Below are positions 9,484-18,051 of a DNA stretch of 64,000 bases, piece by piece (the first letter of the stretch is position 1; every line of letters starts with the position of its first letter). The DNA comes from Streptomyces harbinensis. GTDB lineage: Bacteria > Actinomycetota > Actinomycetes > Streptomycetales > Streptomycetaceae. The stretch is taken from contig NZ_FPAB01000005.1 in NCBI RefSeq assembly GCF_900116145.1, positions 532,452 through 596,451 on the forward strand. The letters run 5' to 3'. The notes under the pieces are model-generated. The model was given only the letters and a program-made list of their open reading frames with translations. It had not been told where the DNA came from and made no database searches. Both the position numbers and the translations under genes were made by a program.

Positions 9484-9532
9484 GGTCACATCCTCGCGCA
9501 GCGGGCGGGCACCGGGAGCAGGCGGAGGGGCG

Positions 9533-10384
9533 TCAGCCGCCGGTCAGGGCGAGCAGGGCCGAGGCGTCGTCGTGGATCTTGCCCCGGGGGTGGACGGTGC
9601 CCGCCGGATCGGCCCGTTCGGCGGCGCGCACCCGGGCGATCAGGCCGTGCGGCCCCGCCTCCTCCAGGACGCCGAACAGCCGGGTCCAGTCGCCGAGCCG
9701 GAACACCTCCGTCCAGCGGCTCGCGCCGTCCGTCAGCGCCGCCAGCGCCCGTACCTCCGCCCGCGGCACCGTGCCGGTCACCGCCCGGTGCGCCACCGCC
9801 GGGTCGGCCGCCGCCGTGAAGAAGCCGCCGGGCGCGTTGCGCAGCCCCTCCACCCGGGCGGCCCGCCCACCGGGCGGCGCCGTGCGCGCCGCCGCCAGCA
9901 CCTGCTCCAGCCGGTCGTCCAGCACCGGCCGCACGGTGCCGTCCTGATGGCGGATCAGCAGCACGGTGTCGCACAGCACCAGGTACTCGACGGTGTGCTC
10001 CGACCAGCGCGCGCAGACGACCGTGGCCTGCGGTGTGCGGGGGTGAGATAGTTCACACGTCGTGCGGTGGGAGGCGGCGGTGCGGGTGATGGCCCGTGCC
10101 AGACACTCCGAAAGCGGGACGTCCGTCAGGGAACCGGACAGCTCCAGCAATGCCCCGCCGAGCCGCGCCGTAAACCACGGGACCCCGTGCACGCAGCCGT
10201 CGTCACCGGCCGGCGGGGTCACCCCGTCCAGCAGTACCAGTGCTCCGCCGTGTCCGGAGGCCGGCTGCGCCGTCGCGCAGAAGTCCTCGTTGGGGTGGCC
10301 GGAATCCCCCGGTTCCGTTGCTGACTGAATGTACATGGCAATAGCCGTCCGTGGTCCCGGATTTGTCGGGGCATCCGATGTCAT
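9533..10384 (-). CDS. PP2C-like serine/threonine phosphatase-domain protein
   Basis: The 283-residue protein has PP2C-type landmarks: an early acidic NEDF, VLLDGVTPP near residue 52 (family pattern D-G), ALTDGASR in the middle and a C-terminal KIHDDASALL (family pattern D-D). These correspond to the metal-binding aspartates of the PPM superfamily. The glycine and aspartate spacing is divergent, so catalytic activity is likely but not certain. ATG 10384 is used here. ATG 10336 (MYIQSATEPGD), closer to the conserved region, is an alternative because neither has a clear ribosome-binding site. It is divergent from the sensor-kinase-like gene. Confidence 0.65.
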   Translation of the reverse strand: MTSDAPTNPGPRTAIAMYIQSATEPGDSGHPNEDFCATAQPASGHGGALVLLDGVTPPAGDDGCVHGVPWFTARLGGALLELSGSLTDVPLSECLARAITRTAASHRTTCELSHPRTPQATVVCARWSEHTVEYLVLCDTVLLIRHQDGTVRPVLDDRLEQVLAAARTAPPGGRAARVEGLRNAPGGFFTAAADPAVAHRAVTGTVPRAEVRALAALTDGASRWTEVFRLGDWTRLFGVLEEAGPHGLIARVRAAERADPAGTVHPRGKIHDDASALLALTGG

Positions 10385-10641
10385 GGCCCGTTAAGTTTGG
10401 TGGCGCGCGCCGATCCTGTCAGGGCGGCCGGGGGAATTCCAGTCGAATCGTGCGTTGCCCTGGTGGGGCCTTATCCTCGGCTTGTCCACCGACCCCGGGT
10501 GTTGTTCACTCCTTCGGGTGGCCGGTTCAGGGACGCCGCCTTTCCGCCCGTCAGCGCTGGCAAGGTCGTGCTGACCGAACGCGGGACCGGCGTACCTCCG
10601 ACGCGCTGGACCCCCCAGCCGGCCGCTCGCCGGACGCCAGG

Positions 10642-13083
10642 ATGAGAATGCGAGCACAGGTGCGGAACACGACACTGCGCGATCCCGCCGAACCGGCAGC
10701 CCCCCGCGCCACCCGCAGACGGCGGGGCAGCCGGGTCCGCAGCCGGCTGCTGATCGGCGTGTTCCTCAGCGGCGTCGCCGTGCTCGGCGCGGGCGCCCCG
10801 ATGGTCGTCTCCGCCGGCAACGACTACAAGGACGCGCAGCGCCTCGCCGAGGAGACCGCCGTCGCCGAGCGCGCCCTCACGCTCGCCCACACCCTGGCCG
10901 ACGAGCGCGACACCCTCACCGCGGCGGTGGCCGCCGCGGCCGTCACCGGCAGCCGGCAGCCGCTCGACTCGGCCCTCAGCCCGGAGAACCGCGCCCGCGC
11001 CGACCGCAAGATCACCGAGCTGCGCGCCGAACTCCCGGCCGCCGCCCGGGATCCGCTCACCGACCTCATCCCGCTGCGCGACGCCGCGGTGGCCGGCGAG
11101 GCCGCCCCGGAGGAGATCAGCGCCGGCTACACCACGATGATCAGCGCCCTGGAGGGCCTGACCCGCGACACCACCCGCGCCACCCCGCCGGACGCCGCCG
11201 ACCCCACCGCCGACGCGCTCCCCGACCTGATCCGCGCCACCGACTCCTCGGCCGCCACCCGCGGCCTGCTGCTGGCCGCCCTCGTCGGCACCGGCGAACA
11301 GCTGGAGCTGTCCCGGCTCGTGCACCTGGAGCGCGCCCGCGAGGAAGCGGCGCTGGCCGACTTCGCCGACCTCGCCGGGCCCAGCGCCCGGGACGCCTAC
11401 GCGGAGGCCGTCGGCGGTGAGGAGAGCGACACCGCCGAGGAGTACCTGGCCGGCCTCGCCACCGGTACCGGCTTCACCGCGGCCGACCGCGCCCTGGACC
11501 GGGGCGACGTCCACGACGCCCTCGCCGCCCGCACCGCCGCCCAGCGCGCCGTGCTCGGCGAGCTGAGCACCGAGCACACCGCCCGGCTCGCCAAGGCCCG
11601 CGACAGCGAACTGATGGCGCTCCAGATCAAGTCCGGTGTGGTGCTGGCCGCCTTCACCCTGGTCCTGGTCGTCTCGGTGCAGACCGCGCGCTCGCTCACC
11701 CGCCCGCTGGCCGCCGTCCGGCTCGGCTCCAGCCGGGTCGCTGCCGACCCCACCACCCAGGAACCCGTCAAGTACGCGGGCCGCAACGACGAGTTCGCCG
11801 AGGTCGTCGCCGCCGTCAACGCGCTGCACGCGCGCGCCCTGGACCTGCACCAGCGCGCCCTGGAGGCGTCGCGGGACAGCGGCGGGCTGCGCGCCGAGCG
11901 CGACCGGCTGCTCGTCGAACAACAGGAGCTGGGCGCCCAGCTCCAGCAACTGCACGGCGCGGTGCACGGCATGTTCGCCGACCACGCCGAACGCATCCTC
12001 ATCCTCGTCTCCGAACAGCTCGCCGTCCTGGAGGGGCTCGAGGAGCACGAGACCGACCCCGACCAGCTGGCCGTCCTGTTCTCCCTGGACCACCTGGCCG
12101 CCCGGGTGCGCCGGCACGGCGAGAACCTGCTGCTGCTGGCCGGCGCCGAGCCCGCCGTCCAGCCCACCGAGCCGATGCCGCTCATCGACGTCCTGCGGGC
12201 GGCGGTCAGCGAGATAGAGCGGTACGAGGTGGTCGAGACCACCCCGCCGCCGGCCGTGCGCATCATGGGCGTCGCCGCCCGCGACCTCAGCCACCTGCTC
12301 GCCGAACTGCTCGACAACGCCACCGCCTTCTCCCCGGCCGGTGCCCGGGTCCGGCTCACCGGCTGGTGCCCGGGCGCCGGGCAGGTGCTCACCCTGCACG
12401 TCGAGGACGAGGGCCCCGGGCTCTCCGAGCAGCGCATCGCCGAACTCAACGCCCGCCTGGGCGACTCCACCACCCCGCCGGCCGGCGCCGATCTCGGCCC
12501 CGGCATCGGCATGGGCCTGTACACCGTCGCCCGGCTCGCCGCCCGGCACGGCCTGGGCTGCTGGCTGCACGCCCGGCCCGGCGGCGGCACGGTCGCCGAG
12601 GTGATCGTCCCGGCCGCGCTGGTGGAGTCGACGCCCGCCGGGTACCCGCCCGTCGACGGCACCGGCGCCACCCCCACGGTGACGGGCACCCAGCCGGTGC
12701 CCACGGTCACGGCGCCCACCCAGGACGCGCCGGCCCCCGCCCCGGCACCAGCGGCTGGGGCGGCCCCGGCCGTCCAGGTGCCCGGCCAGCGGGACGCCAC
12801 CACCCCCACGCCCCCCACCCCCAACCCTCAGGAACACACCCGGGCGGCGGACACCGCCGCCCCGGGCACCGGTTCCTGGACCCCGGAAACGACGGAGAAC
12901 GGCCTGCCGGTGCGCACCCGGGGCGTCACCCCCGTAGGCTCCATGCCGGCGGCCGAATCCCCGGATCTCACACCGAACCGGGGCACGGACGCCGAGGAAC
13001 TACGGCGGCGGCTCGGCGGCTTCCAGCGCGGCGCACGTGCCGGGCACCGGGACGCCGCCGCGGAGGAGGACGGTCGCGCATGA
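10642..13083 (+). CDS. Conservon-type sensor histidine kinase-like protein (CvnA type)
   Basis: The 813-residue protein starts with a basic N-terminus and a first transmembrane helix (about residues 34-55). An all-helical extracytoplasmic domain of nitrate/nitrite-sensor (NIT) type follows (about 60-320), then a second membrane helix (LQIKSGVVLAAFTLVLVVSV), HAMP, a helical region with LFSLDHLAARVRRHGENLL, and an HATPase domain with LLAELLDNATAFSP, DEGPGLS and GPGIGMGLYTVARL. A long Pro/Thr-rich tail (about 670-813) ends the protein. This is the conservon CvnA architecture, in which such proteins signal with a Roadblock protein and a small GTPase. The start at 10642 has only a weak AGG. ATG 10648 is nearly equivalent. 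Confidence 0.88.
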   Translation: MRMRAQVRNTTLRDPAEPAAPRATRRRRGSRVRSRLLIGVFLSGVAVLGAGAPMVVSAGNDYKDAQRLAEETAVAERALTLAHTLADERDTLTAAVAAAAVTGSRQPLDSALSPENRARADRKITELRAELPAAARDPLTDLIPLRDAAVAGEAAPEEISAGYTTMISALEGLTRDTTRATPPDAADPTADALPDLIRATDSSAATRGLLLAALVGTGEQLELSRLVHLERAREEAALADFADLAGPSARDAYAEAVGGEESDTAEEYLAGLATGTGFTAADRALDRGDVHDALAARTAAQRAVLGELSTEHTARLAKARDSELMALQIKSGVVLAAFTLVLVVSVQTARSLTRPLAAVRLGSSRVAADPTTQEPVKYAGRNDEFAEVVAAVNALHARALDLHQRALEASRDSGGLRAERDRLLVEQQELGAQLQQLHGAVHGMFADHAERILILVSEQLAVLEGLEEHETDPDQLAVLFSLDHLAARVRRHGENLLLLAGAEPAVQPTEPMPLIDVLRAAVSEIERYEVVETTPPPAVRIMGVAARDLSHLLAELLDNATAFSPAGARVRLTGWCPGAGQVLTLHVEDEGPGLSEQRIAELNARLGDSTTPPAGADLGPGIGMGLYTVARLAARHGLGCWLHARPGGGTVAEVIVPAALVESTPAGYPPVDGTGATPTVTGTQPVPTVTAPTQDAPAPAPAPAAGAAPAVQVPGQRDATTPTPPTPNPQEHTRAADTAAPGTGSWTPETTENGLPVRTRGVTPVGSMPAAESPDLTPNRGTDAEELRRRLGGFQRGARAGHRDAAAEEDGRA

Positions 13084-13544
13084 CAACCCCGACAACCCCG
13101 ATGAGCGATCTGCGCTGGCTGCTGACGCGGCTGGTCGAAGAGGTGCCCGGCATGCGCTCGGTGGCCGTGGTCTCGGCCGACGGCCTGCCGCTGCTCTCCA
13201 GCCAGCCCGACGCGGCGGCCCGCAGCGGCTACGCGGGCCCGTACGGCGCCACCGCCGATCTGGCCACCGTGGTCTCCGGGCTGGGCAGCCTCACCCGGGG
13301 CGCCGCCCAGCTCATGGAGGGCGGCGAGGTACGGCAGACCCTGGTCGCCATGGACGACGGCAGCCTGGTGGTGATGTCCATCAGCGACGGCTCGCTGCTC
13401 GGCGTCTACGCCGCACCCGACGCCGACATCAGCATGGTCACCTACCACATGGCCCGCTTCGTGGGCCGCGCCGGCCACCTGCTGACCCCTCAGCTGCGCG
13501 CCGAACTGCGGGCCGGCACCGCCCCCGGCCAGGCGGCCCGCTGA
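13080..13544 (+). CDS. Roadblock/LC7-domain protein (CvnB type)
   Basis: The 154-residue protein is a complete Roadblock/LC7 fold typical of CvnB: LRWLLTRLVEEVPGMRSVAVVSADGLPL at the start, then LGSLTRGAAQLMEGGEVRQTLVAMDDGSLVVM. The ATG overlaps the kinase stop (ATGA), and GGAGGAGG is nearby, so the two are translationally coupled. Conservons normally continue with a DUF742 protein (CvnC) and a Ras-like GTPase (CvnD). Here the next gene is convergent only 7 nt away, so those partners are absent from this locus. Confidence 0.9.
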   Translation: MTTPTTPMSDLRWLLTRLVEEVPGMRSVAVVSADGLPLLSSQPDAAARSGYAGPYGATADLATVVSGLGSLTRGAAQLMEGGEVRQTLVAMDDGSLVVMSISDGSLLGVYAAPDADISMVTYHMARFVGRAGHLLTPQLRAELRAGTAPGQAAR

Positions 13545-13551
13545 CGCCCGC

Positions 13552-14679
13552 TCACGGATGGTCGTAGCCGCTGTCCTCGCCCTCGCTCGCCCAGTCGGGC
13601 AGCACCGGGGGAGTCCACGACGGCAGCGGCTCGGCCTCCGGATCGGGGCGCACCGCCCCCAGCGGCGGGTTCGCCGCCAGCGGTGACACCTTGACCGTCG
13701 CCCCCGGGCGCGGCGCGTGGATCACCATGCCGTCGCCCGCGTACAGGCCGACATGGGTCGCGTCCTCGAAGTACACCACCAGGTCCCCGGGCCGCAGCGC
13801 GTCCAGCGGCACCCGCTCCAGCCGCTCCCACTGCTGCTGCGAGGTGCGCGGAACCGGCCGCCCCGCGCCCAGCGCCCACGCCTGCATGGTCAGCCCCGAG
13901 CAGTCGAAGCTGTCCGGGCCCTCCGCGCCCCACGCGTACGGCTTGCCCAATTGCTCGATCGCGTACCCCAGTGCCCGCTCGCCCTCGGCGGACGGCGCCC
14001 GGGACAGCTCCGCACCGAGCGTGCCCTCCGCCAGCAACTGTTCCTGGGCGCGGGCCGTCCCGGTCCGCTCCAGTGCGCTCAGCTCGGCCAGCTCCGGCTC
14101 CGACAACCCGGCCAGCAAGGTCTCCACCTCATCCAGCCGCTCCGTCACCGCGTCGCGCTGCCGCTCGCGTTCCTCGGCCAGCTCCTGCTGCGCGTCCAGC
14201 GCCGCGCGCGCCTCGCCCGCCAGCTCGCCCTCGTGCCGCTCGCCGGTCTCCAGCCGCTCCAGCGCGGCTGCCGCCGACTCCGCCGCCCGCTCCAGCGCCG
14301 CCGCCCCGGCCAGCTCCCGGTCCGGGTCGGACCCCAGCAGCAGCCGCAGCGAGGCGGGCAGGATCAGCCCGCCGCCCCGGTACTGCTCGCGGGCGAGCGC
14401 GCCGATGGCGTCCCGGGTGGCGGCCAGCTCGGTCCGGGTGGCCGCCAGCCGCCGGGACAGTTCGGCGACCCGGTCGCGCTGCGCGGTCAGCCGCTCCTCG
14501 GTCGCGTTGTACGCGTCGGTGGCGGCCCCGGCCCGTTCGTACAGGGTGTGCAGCTCGGCGAGGAGCGCGGCGGTGCCCTGCGGCCCGGAGTCCACCGGCT
14601 CGGCGCGCGCGGCCGGGGCGGCGGCCAGGGTGAGGACGGCGAGCAGCAGGGCCGGCAGCCGGCGGGGCCTGGTGATCAT
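13552..14679 (-). CDS. Secreted NlpC/P60 peptidoglycan endopeptidase with coiled coil
   Basis: The 375-residue exported protein has a signal peptide (RRLPALLLAVLTLAAAPAARA), a long coiled coil (about residues 35-235, many Glu/Arg/Ala heptads), then an NlpC/P60 domain with catalytic Cys in DSFDCSGLTMQAW, His in DATHVGLYAG and a further His in MVIHAPRPG. This RipA-like layout hydrolyses D-Glu to diaminopimelate bonds in cell-wall peptides, and the coiled coil acts as a regulator or docking arm. The ATG at 14679 fits the signal peptide. The frame remains open upstream but has no plausible export signal there. Confidence 0.9.
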   Translation of the reverse strand: MITRPRRLPALLLAVLTLAAAPAARAEPVDSGPQGTAALLAELHTLYERAGAATDAYNATEERLTAQRDRVAELSRRLAATRTELAATRDAIGALAREQYRGGGLILPASLRLLLGSDPDRELAGAAALERAAESAAAALERLETGERHEGELAGEARAALDAQQELAEERERQRDAVTERLDEVETLLAGLSEPELAELSALERTGTARAQEQLLAEGTLGAELSRAPSAEGERALGYAIEQLGKPYAWGAEGPDSFDCSGLTMQAWALGAGRPVPRTSQQQWERLERVPLDALRPGDLVVYFEDATHVGLYAGDGMVIHAPRPGATVKVSPLAANPPLGAVRPDPEAEPLPSWTPPVLPDWASEGEDSGYDHP

Positions 14680-14755
14680 GCCCCGATCATGGTCCGGACG
14701 GCCGGGCGCGGCCCGCCGGGCGCGTACGGGAGAGTGACGGGACGGTGACGCGCGG

Positions 14756-15034
14756 TCAGCTCCCGGAGGAGCGGCGCCGCCGCCAGGGCCAGTGCGGACC
14801 GGAGGACGCGCGGCCGTCCGGGTCGTACACGTACTTCCAGCCGCGCGGCACCCGCAGCCGTTTGGTGTACCCGGCGGCCTCCAGCCGGTAGACGTGCACG
14901 GTGGCCGGGCCGCCGTCCACGCCGGGCACCGGCACCTCGTACGTCTTCGGCGGCTTGCCGGTGGGCCCCAGCAGGATGGGCAGGGTCCGCCCGTCCAGGG
15001 GCCCACCGACGAACGCGGTCTCCTCGCTCTTCAC
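14756..15034 (-). CDS. Hypothetical protein, 92 residues
   Basis: This small soluble protein begins at GTG 15034, with GGGAG about 10 nt upstream. The N-terminal FVGGPLDGRTLPI and the VYRLEAAGYTKRLRVPRGWKYVYDP segment look like a compact beta-rich domain seen in small Streptomyces proteins of unknown function. No catalytic motif, signal peptide or membrane helix is visible. It lies between two cell-wall hydrolases on the same strand, but spacing (about 75 and 31 nt) does not prove an operon. Confidence 0.6.
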   Translation of the reverse strand: MKSEETAFVGGPLDGRTLPILLGPTGKPPKTYEVPVPGVDGGPATVHVYRLEAAGYTKRLRVPRGWKYVYDPDGRASSGPHWPWRRRRSSGS

Positions 15035-15065
15035 ACCGGCCAGTCTCCCAGCCGGGCCCGGCGGC

Positions 15066-15602
15066 TCAGAACCGCAGATAGCGGGTGGGCTCGGAGACCG
15101 GGATGGTGCGGACGTTCAGCCGGTTCGGCTGGTGGTTGTTGAAGGAGCCCCGCCAGTTGTACTCGTGCACCTGGACGGTGCCGTCCTTGTGCACCGCCGT
15201 CACATAGGCGACGTGCCCCTGGGGGCCGGCCCCGGCGTGGTGCGCCGCCCACTGCGCCACATCGCCCACCCGGGGCGAGGTCGTGGTGGTGCGCGGGGCC
15301 TTCCAGGCGCGGGCGTCCCCGAGGAAGTCGGGCGAGGCGCTGCGCGGGAGGCTGTCCGACCGTATCGCCCAGGCCGCGAACGACACACAGGACGCCCGGT
15401 AGTAGCCGTGACCGTCGGTGTGCCGGGGATTGTCACCCCGCCAGGGGTAGTGGAACGGATCGACGTCGGTTGCGGCCGATGCGGTGGCGGATGCGGCCAT
15501 CGCGGTGGTGGCGGGGAACGCGGTGGCGCCGCCGGAGGCGAGCGCGGTGACCGCGAGGAGAACCGCCACCACCCGGCGAGTGGCCTTGCGGGGCTTGCGC
15601 AT
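15066..15602 (-). CDS. Secreted CHAP-domain amidase/endopeptidase
   Basis: The 178-residue protein has a twin-basic signal peptide with AFPATTAMAA near the cleavage site, followed by one CHAP domain: catalytic Cys in YYRASCVSFAAWAI, His in GPQGHVAYVTAVHKDG and the acidic/polar partner in VHEYNW. Such proteins cleave peptidoglycan peptides or amide bonds. There is no separate wall-binding domain, so it is short but complete. AGGAGCAGG lies upstream of the ATG. The 86-nt gap to the divergent sulfur-transport leader is too short for the c-di-AMP riboswitch often found before Streptomyces wall hydrolases. Confidence 0.88.
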   Translation of the reverse strand: MRKPRKATRRVVAVLLAVTALASGGATAFPATTAMAASATASAATDVDPFHYPWRGDNPRHTDGHGYYRASCVSFAAWAIRSDSLPRSASPDFLGDARAWKAPRTTTTSPRVGDVAQWAAHHAGAGPQGHVAYVTAVHKDGTVQVHEYNWRGSFNNHQPNRLNVRTIPVSEPTRYLRF

Positions 15603-15675
15603 AGCGGATGACCTGCTCCTTTCCGGGTGGGGTGATGACCGTCACCACCCCTTCCCCCTGGCGGGCGCCGAAGCC

Positions 15676-15681
15676 TACCCT
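15676..15681 (+). promoter_or_regulatory. -10 box for a leaderless Cys-containing leader peptide
   Basis: TACCCT (TANNNT) is followed by 7 nt and ATG 15689, so the message would begin at or beside the leader-peptide start codon. No clear -35 is seen. Confidence 0.5.
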
Positions 15682-15688
15682 GCTGTTC

Positions 15689-15772
15689 ATGTCCGCACCC
15701 GCCCGCACACTGCGCCTCGCGCTGTTCGCGATGTCGGCCTGGTGCGTTGACGACGGTCTGTGTAGCCGCTGA
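15689..15772 (+). CDS. Putative leader peptide (27 residues) upstream of a sulfur transporter
   Basis: The short frame starts with ATG 7 nt after a -10 box. It encodes a peptide ending SAWCVDDGLCSR with two cysteine codons (TGC 15743, TGT 15761) near its end, and stops 109 nt before the YeeE/YedE gene. Cysteine-rich or cysteine-ending leader peptides ahead of sulfur-assimilation genes are an established pattern in actinobacteria, where ribosome behaviour at Cys codons sets expression downstream. The peptide itself need have no function. That it is real is inferred from position, promoter spacing and Cys placement. Confidence 0.55.
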   Translation: MSAPARTLRLALFAMSAWCVDDGLCSR

Positions 15773-15881
15773 CGCCCCGGCAGCCCTCAGCGCGCCCGCC
15801 TCCCGCTCCGCACGCTCCCCCCACCCCCTTGCGCGCGCCCCCGCCAGGGGTGCGCCGCGCCGTACGTCCCGGAGACCCCCA
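15773..15881 (+). promoter_or_regulatory. C-rich untranslated stretch between leader peptide and transporter
   Basis: The RNA strand is strongly C-over-G here, with runs such as CTCCCCCCACCCCC, unlike the surrounding coding DNA. It could be an unstructured Rho-loading site, or a C-rich antagonist of the GGAG ribosome-binding site at 15871. Either would suit attenuation controlled by translation of the leader. This is inference from composition only. Confidence 0.35.
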
Positions 15882-17186
15882 GTGACCACCGCCCCCGCCG
15901 AAGCCGCCCCCGATACCGCGTCCGGAGCACGGACCTCACCCGCCACCGGCTGGCTGACCCCCGCCCCCACCTCCCTGCCCCGGCCGCCCGCCCCGCCGGC
16001 GCCGGCCGTGCGCCGCGGCCCGCTCGCCGCCTTCGGCGTCGCCGGTGCCGCCCTCACCGGCTATGTGTGGTCCGAACACGGCGCCAAGCAGGGCGTGCTG
16101 CTGCTGCTCGGCCTGGGCCTGGGCTTCGCGCTGTTCCACTCCCGGTTCGGCTTCACCTCCGCCTGGCGCCAGCTGGTCGCGGTCGGCAACGGCGCCGGGC
16201 TGCGCGCGCACGCCCTGCTGCTGGGCACCACCGCCACCCTCTTCGCGGTGATCATCGGTACCGGCACCGGCCTGTTCGGCTCGGAGCCGGCGCCGTCCGC
16301 CGGCCGGATCGGCCTCGGGCTGCTGATCGGGTCCTTCGTCTTCGCCATCGGCATGCAGCTGGGCGGCGCCTGCGCCTCCGGCACCCTGTTCGCGGTCGGC
16401 TCCGGGCAGTCCTCGATCGTGCTCACCCTCGGCGGCTTCATCGCCGGATCCACCCTCGCGGCCTGGCAGTTCGACCTGTGGCGGGACCTGCCGGCGTACG
16501 ACGCGGTGGTGCTCTCCGACCATGTCGGCTGGCTCGGCTCCTGGGCCCTCACGCTGGCGGCACTGGCCGGCATCGTGGCGCTCACCCGGTACGTCCAGGC
16601 CCGCCGCAACCCGCCGCCGGCCGGGGTGGTGCCCACCGCCCGGGGCGCGGCCCGCGCGCTGCGCGGGTCCTGGCCGCTGGCGGCCGGCGCCGTCGTGCTC
16701 GCGCTCCTCGGCGCCGGGGTGCTGCTGGTCTCCGGCGGCGCCTGGGGCATCACCAGCGCGTTCGCGCTGTGGGGCTCCAAGATCGTCGGCGCGCTCGGCG
16801 GCTCCCCGGAGAGCTGGAGCTTCTGGCAGCAGCCGAACAACCAGGCGATGTTCGACGGCGCCGTGCTCGCCGACAAGAACAGCCTCACCGACATCGGCAT
16901 CATGCTCGGCGCCGGCCTCGCCGCGGCGCTCGGCGGCACCTGGGCGCTGCACCGCGGCATCCCGGCCCGTACCGCGGTGGCGGCCGTGGTCGGCGGCATC
17001 CTGATGGGCATCGGGGCCCGGCTGGCCGGGGGCTGCAACATCGGCGCCTACCTCGCGGGCATCGCCTCCGGCAGCCTGCACGGCTGGATCTGGGGCGCGG
17101 TCGCGCTGGCCGGCACCTGGGCCGGGCTGCGGCTGCGCCCGCTCTTCGGGCTGGCCAACCCCCGGCCCAAGGACAGCGTCTGCTGA
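15882..17186 (+). CDS. YeeE/YedE-family transporter, probable thiosulfate/sulfur uptake
   Basis: The 434-residue polytopic membrane protein has about ten hydrophobic helices in two homologous halves. Each half carries a glycine-cysteine motif of the YeeE/TsuA family: MQLGGACASGTLFAVG in the first and GARLAGGCNIGAYLAG in the second. In TsuA-type proteins these conserved cysteines line the path for thiosulfate. The GTG at 15882 has GGAG 7 nt upstream. The open frame before it overlaps the leader peptide and is not membrane-like. The Cys-containing leader peptide upstream supports a role in sulfur supply. Confidence 0.88.
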   Translation: MTTAPAEAAPDTASGARTSPATGWLTPAPTSLPRPPAPPAPAVRRGPLAAFGVAGAALTGYVWSEHGAKQGVLLLLGLGLGFALFHSRFGFTSAWRQLVAVGNGAGLRAHALLLGTTATLFAVIIGTGTGLFGSEPAPSAGRIGLGLLIGSFVFAIGMQLGGACASGTLFAVGSGQSSIVLTLGGFIAGSTLAAWQFDLWRDLPAYDAVVLSDHVGWLGSWALTLAALAGIVALTRYVQARRNPPPAGVVPTARGAARALRGSWPLAAGAVVLALLGAGVLLVSGGAWGITSAFALWGSKIVGALGGSPESWSFWQQPNNQAMFDGAVLADKNSLTDIGIMLGAGLAAALGGTWALHRGIPARTAVAAVVGGILMGIGARLAGGCNIGAYLAGIASGSLHGWIWGAVALAGTWAGLRLRPLFGLANPRPKDSVC

Positions 17187-17226
17187 ACCGCCGCTGCGCC
17201 CCGACGCGTACGGCCGGTCCGCACCC

Positions 17227-17243
17227 GGGGCCGGTCCGGCCCC
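17227..17243. terminator. Possible terminator between convergent yeeE-type and tetR-type genes
   Basis: GGGGCCGG and CCGGCCCC are perfect inverted arms with one base between them, so the inner pairs would open to form the loop. It lies in the 63-bp convergent gap. Confidence 0.35.
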
Positions 17244-17249
17244 GCCGGG

Positions 17250-17972
17250 TCAGTCCTTGGGGGCCAGCGCGGCCAGGGTCCGTTCCAGGAGCCCGTCCAG
17301 CTGGCCGCCCGGCTCCTCCAGCGCCGCCGCCCCGCGCAGCACGCCCGCCGTCTGCCCGTCCCGCCCGGCCGTGACCACCAGCTGCGCCACGAACTGGTCC
17401 ATCAGCCAGTCCCGCAGCTCATCCAGCGCCGGCTCCTTGTTCTCGTCCAGCCAGATCAGCGAGGCCGCCTCCACCGTGGTGATCCAGGTGCGCACCACCA
17501 GCAGCAGCCGCGGCCCCGGCTCGGAGACCTGCATATGGGCGAATAACTGACCGGCGGCGGCGTGCCGTACCCGGTCCACGATCGTGGAGGTACGGGAGGT
17601 GCGCACCACGCTGCCGCCCTTGAGCAGCGCCACGAACCCCTCGTCGTGCGCGTCCACGAACGCCAGATAGCGGTCCAGGCCCAGCCCGAGCCGTCGGCTG
17701 AGCGGCCCCTCGTGCGGCACCGCGAAGCAGCCCTCCAGCTGGTCGGCGGCCTTGCGCAGCGCCGCCTCGTACAACTGCTGCTTGCCGCCGGGGAAGTAGC
17801 GGTACACCAGCGGGCGGGAGACACCGGCCTCGCGGGCCACGTCGTCCAGCGAGACGTCCTCGGGCGCCTGGCGGGCGAACAGCCGCTGGGCGCTGGTGAT
17901 CAGCTGGGCATGACGCTCCTCGACGCTGAGTCTGCGGTAGGCCGGACCGGTGAGGGCGGGGCGGCTGCTCAT
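17250..17972 (-). CDS. TetR-family transcriptional regulator
   Basis: The 240-residue protein has an N-terminal TetR helix-turn-helix (about residues 20-65: AREAGVSRPLVYRYFPGGKQ) and an all-helical ligand-binding domain. ATG 17972 is 8 nt after a TACGCT -10 box on the minus strand (17981-17986), which suggests a leaderless message and excludes the upstream frame extension. It is convergent with the sulfur transporter, and a site-2 protease gene lies 79 nt upstream on the same strand. No divergent partner exists, so its target cannot be guessed. Confidence 0.9.
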   Translation of the reverse strand: MSSRPALTGPAYRRLSVEERHAQLITSAQRLFARQAPEDVSLDDVAREAGVSRPLVYRYFPGGKQQLYEAALRKAADQLEGCFAVPHEGPLSRRLGLGLDRYLAFVDAHDEGFVALLKGGSVVRTSRTSTIVDRVRHAAAGQLFAHMQVSEPGPRLLLVVRTWITTVEAASLIWLDENKEPALDELRDWLMDQFVAQLVVTAGRDGQTAGVLRGAAALEEPGGQLDGLLERTLAALAPKD

Positions 17973-17980
17973 GAACGGAA

Positions 17981-17986
17981 AGCGTA
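17981..17986 (-). promoter_or_regulatory. -10 box of the tetR-type gene
   Basis: TACGCT on the minus strand ends 8 nt before ATG 17972, consistent with leaderless or near-leaderless initiation. Confidence 0.4.
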
Positions 17987-18051
17987 GTCCGCCGGGCGGC
18001 GGCGCCGGGGCGCGGACCGTTCCCCGGAACGCTCCGGCACCGCCCCGCACC

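Noticed and set aside
15603..15688. c-di-AMP (ydaO-type) riboswitch upstream of the CHAP hydrolase
   Set aside because: The gap is only 86 bp and shared with a divergent promoter, too short for that riboswitch, and its conserved pieces are not visible.
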